Origin: Spiroplasma ixodetis
GTDB taxonomy: Bacteria > Bacillota_I > Bacilli_A > Mycoplasmatales > VBWQ01
Reading direction: 5' to 3'
NCBI RefSeq assembly: GCF_027923845.1
Contig: NZ_AP026933.1
Location: 620,001-684,000 of the forward strand
DNA: 64,000 nucleotides
The translations under genes were made by a program, and so were the position numbers. Below are positions 61,504-64,000 of this stretch, one piece after another (the stretch's first letter is position 1; every line of letters begins with the position of its first letter). Under the pieces are notes generated by a model that worked only from the letters and a program-made list of their open reading frames with translations, had not been told where the DNA came from and made no database searches.

Positions 61504-64000
61504 ATGAATAAAAACTATAAAGATACATTATTAATGCCTCAAACTAACTTTGAAATGCGTGCTAATTTAACTATAAAAGAACCACAACTACAAAAATATT
61601 GACAAGACCAAAAAATATATCAACAACTAATTAACAAAAATAAAAAATCTACGAAAACTTTTATCCTTCATGATGGACCTCCATATGCTAACGGTGATCT
61701 ACATTTAGGACATGCATTAAATAAAATTTTAAAAGATATTATTGTTCGCTATTATAATAGTAGCAATTATTATGCACCCTATATTGCAGGTTGAGATACG
61801 CATGGTTTACCTATTGAAACAGCAGTTACTAACTCAGGAATTAATCGTAAAACAATAGCAGTATCAGATTTTAGAAAACAATGTCAAAAATATGCAGAAC
61901 TGCAAGTTGCTAATCAAATTAATCAATTTAAAACATTAGGATTACTAACAGATTTTGAAGATCATTATGTTACTTATGATAAAAAATATGAATCTGAACA
62001 AATTAAAGTTTTTGCTAAAATGGTAGAAAAAAACTAGTATATCGTAATTTATATCCTGTATATTGATCACCATCAAGTGAAAGTGCCTTAGCTGAAGCTG
62101 AAGTTGAATATTTAACAAAAACTAGTGCTGCTATTTATGTTGCCTTTTTACTAAATGATGAAAAAAATATTTAACTTACCTACCTCACTAGTAATTTGAA
62201 CAACAACACCATGAACCATTCCTAGCAATCAAATGTTAGCAGTAAATGAAGAATTTACATATAGTATTATTAAGACTAATGAACAACAATATATTATTGC
62301 ACAACCATTGATTGATTCTTTTACTAAAGCAAACAACATCACCGATTTTACAATTGTTAAAACAATTTCTGGTAAAGATTTAATTGGATTAACAGCATTA
62401 CATCCATTATATCAAAGAAAAACCCCAATCGTTCATGGTTCTCATGTTACTATAAATGATGGAACTGGAATTGTTCATACTGCTCCAGCGTTTGGTGAAG
62501 AAGATTTTGATTTAGGATTAAAACATAATATCAAAATTCTTTGTCCAATTAATGATCAAGGTCAATTTACAGCAGAAATCAATGATGAACAATTAGTCAA
62601 TAAGTTTTATGATGATACTAATAAAATTATTGTTGAGCGCTTAAAAAATAATGGTACATTAATTGGTATGAAATGATTTAAACATCAATATCCACATGAT
62701 TGACGAACTAAAAAACCCGTTATTTATCGTGCTACTTTACAATGATTTATCGCTATTGAAAAAATCAAATCATTACTTACTAAAAATATTAATAAAGTAA
62801 ATTTTGTTCCTGAATGAGCAAAAAAAAGAATGTTATTAATGACAAATAATCGCTATGATTGATGCATTTCTCGTCAACGTGCTTGAGGATTACCAATTCC
62901 AATTTTTTACACTGAAAAAAAGAACCAATTATGGATATAAACCTTATTAATCATGTGGCTGATTTATTTGCTAAACATGGTTCAAATATTTGATTTGAAA
63001 AAGAAGCAAAAGATTTATTACCACCTAAATATCAACATAAAGATAGCCCAAATGGTATTTTTTATAAAGAACAAGATATCATGGATGTTTGATATGATAG
63101 TGGTGTTTCCCACTTAGCAGTTATTAAAAATAATAATTTACCTTGACCAGCAGATTTATATTTGGAGGGTAATGATCAATTTCGTGGTTGATTTAATTCA
63201 AGTTTAACAACAGGAACTATTACTAATAATAGTAGTCCATATAAAAACTTGTTAGCACATGGTTTTGTAACTGATGCTAAAGGCAATAAAATGTCAAAAT
63301 CAATTGGTAATGTTATTAGTGTTAAATCAGTTTGTGATACTAATGGTGCTGATATTTTACGATTATGAGTAGCCAGTGTTGATTTTACTGATGATACAAG
63401 AATTGGTACTGAAATTTTAAAACAAGTTAGTGAAAACTATCGTAAAATCAGAAATATTTTTCGTTTCTTACTAGGTAATTTATTTGATTTAGATATCAAA
63501 ACTATTGAAAATAAAACAGAAGAAGAAATTATTAATAGTTTATCAGAAGTTGATCAATATATTTTAAATAAATTAAACGGATTAGTGATTAAAATTAATG
63601 AAAATTATCAAACTTACCAATTTAATACTATCTATCATTTAATTTTAAATTTTGTTACTAATGATTTGTCTGCTTTTTATTGTGATTTTACTAAAGATAT
63701 TTTATATGTTAATAGCAAAAAAGACATTAGAAGAAAACAAGTACAAATAACAATGTTTTTAATAGTAAAAACTTTAATTGGTTTATTAGCCCCTATTTTA
63801 CCACATACTACTGAAGAAGCATTCCAAAGTTTAACTAAAAAAGATTTAAACACAAGCAGTGATTCTATTCATTTAAAAAAATTTCCACAACCATGAAATT
63901 TAAACAAACCAACAAAACTAATGGAAAAATGAGAATATTTTATTAACTTTAAAAATGAAGTTAATAAAGTTATTGAACAAGCTAAAAAAGACAAAATTGT
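61504..64000 (+). CDS. ileS: Isoleucyl-tRNA synthetase (frameshifted, 3' end outside window)
   Basis: Class I synthetase charging tRNA-Ile. [15 protein letters not shown] holds the HIGH-type motif (HLGH) near residue 65; WTTTPWTIPSNQ and the editing region ([15 protein letters not shown]) follow; [10 protein letters not shown] is the KMSKS loop, then the anticodon-binding domain with [14 protein letters not shown]. Three A-runs lack or gain a base (62031, 62170, 62925), splitting the gene into four frames. As the cell needs this enzyme, sequence error is likely. ATG 61504 after AAAGGAG. Confidence 0.95.

Overview
The window reads as a Spiroplasma chromosome (Mollicutes). The DNA is very AT-rich, and UGA must be read as tryptophan in almost every gene: conserved Trp positions in RpoB, IleS, PyrH, DHFR and all transposases are TGA. 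The housekeeping genes look like Spiroplasma genes, for example RpoB has the natural Asn at the rifampicin-site His. Species and clade cannot be fixed from sequence alone. The IS load and the ankyrin and TIR genes suggest an arthropod-associated symbiont (inference).

Layout. 1-3.8 kb: core genes on the minus strand (rpsB, tsf, a membrane protein, pyrH, pta). 3.9-6.8 kb: IS5 and IS30 copies forming a large palindrome. 6.9-8.1 kb: HAD phosphatase and a 50-aa HMG/YABBY-like protein. 8.1-11.3 kb: IS256 copies. 11.3-15.7 kb: copper ATPase, small unknown proteins and engB. 15.9-22.7 kb: an mgtA-type Mg2+ ATPase destroyed by nested IS1595, IS5 and IS3 elements. 22.7-27.2 kb: ankyrin protein, TauE/SafE-like permease, plsC, folA, thyA. 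27.4-34.9 kb: a duplicated single-TM protein followed by a TIR-like gene, a candidate Thoeris-like module broken by IS elements. 35.0-41.8 kb: a three-level IS nest. 41.8-50.6 kb: rpoC, rpoB, rplL, rplJ with an L10 leader and promoter. 50.6-60.3 kb: IS elements sitting in one large coiled-coil membrane-protein gene. 60.3-64 kb: a second TIR-like gene and ileS (runs off the end).

At least six IS types are present: IS5 (7 copies), IS30 (4), IS256 (6), IS1595 (9), and two IS3-type elements (2 each). Element ends and target duplications can be read directly: IS5 makes TNA 3-bp, IS256 8-bp, IS1595 8-bp, and both IS3 types 3-bp duplications. Removing nested elements on paper restores exact lengths and reading frames, so the order of insertion can be read.

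Many genes, including essential ones (tsf, rpsB, thyA, ileS), carry single-base indels in A/T runs. Loss of several essential genes is implausible, so uncorrected long-read homopolymer errors are the likeliest cause; such genes are annotated here as one CDS across the shift. Genes broken by whole IS insertions are annotated as pseudogenes, with the original frame reconstructed where possible.
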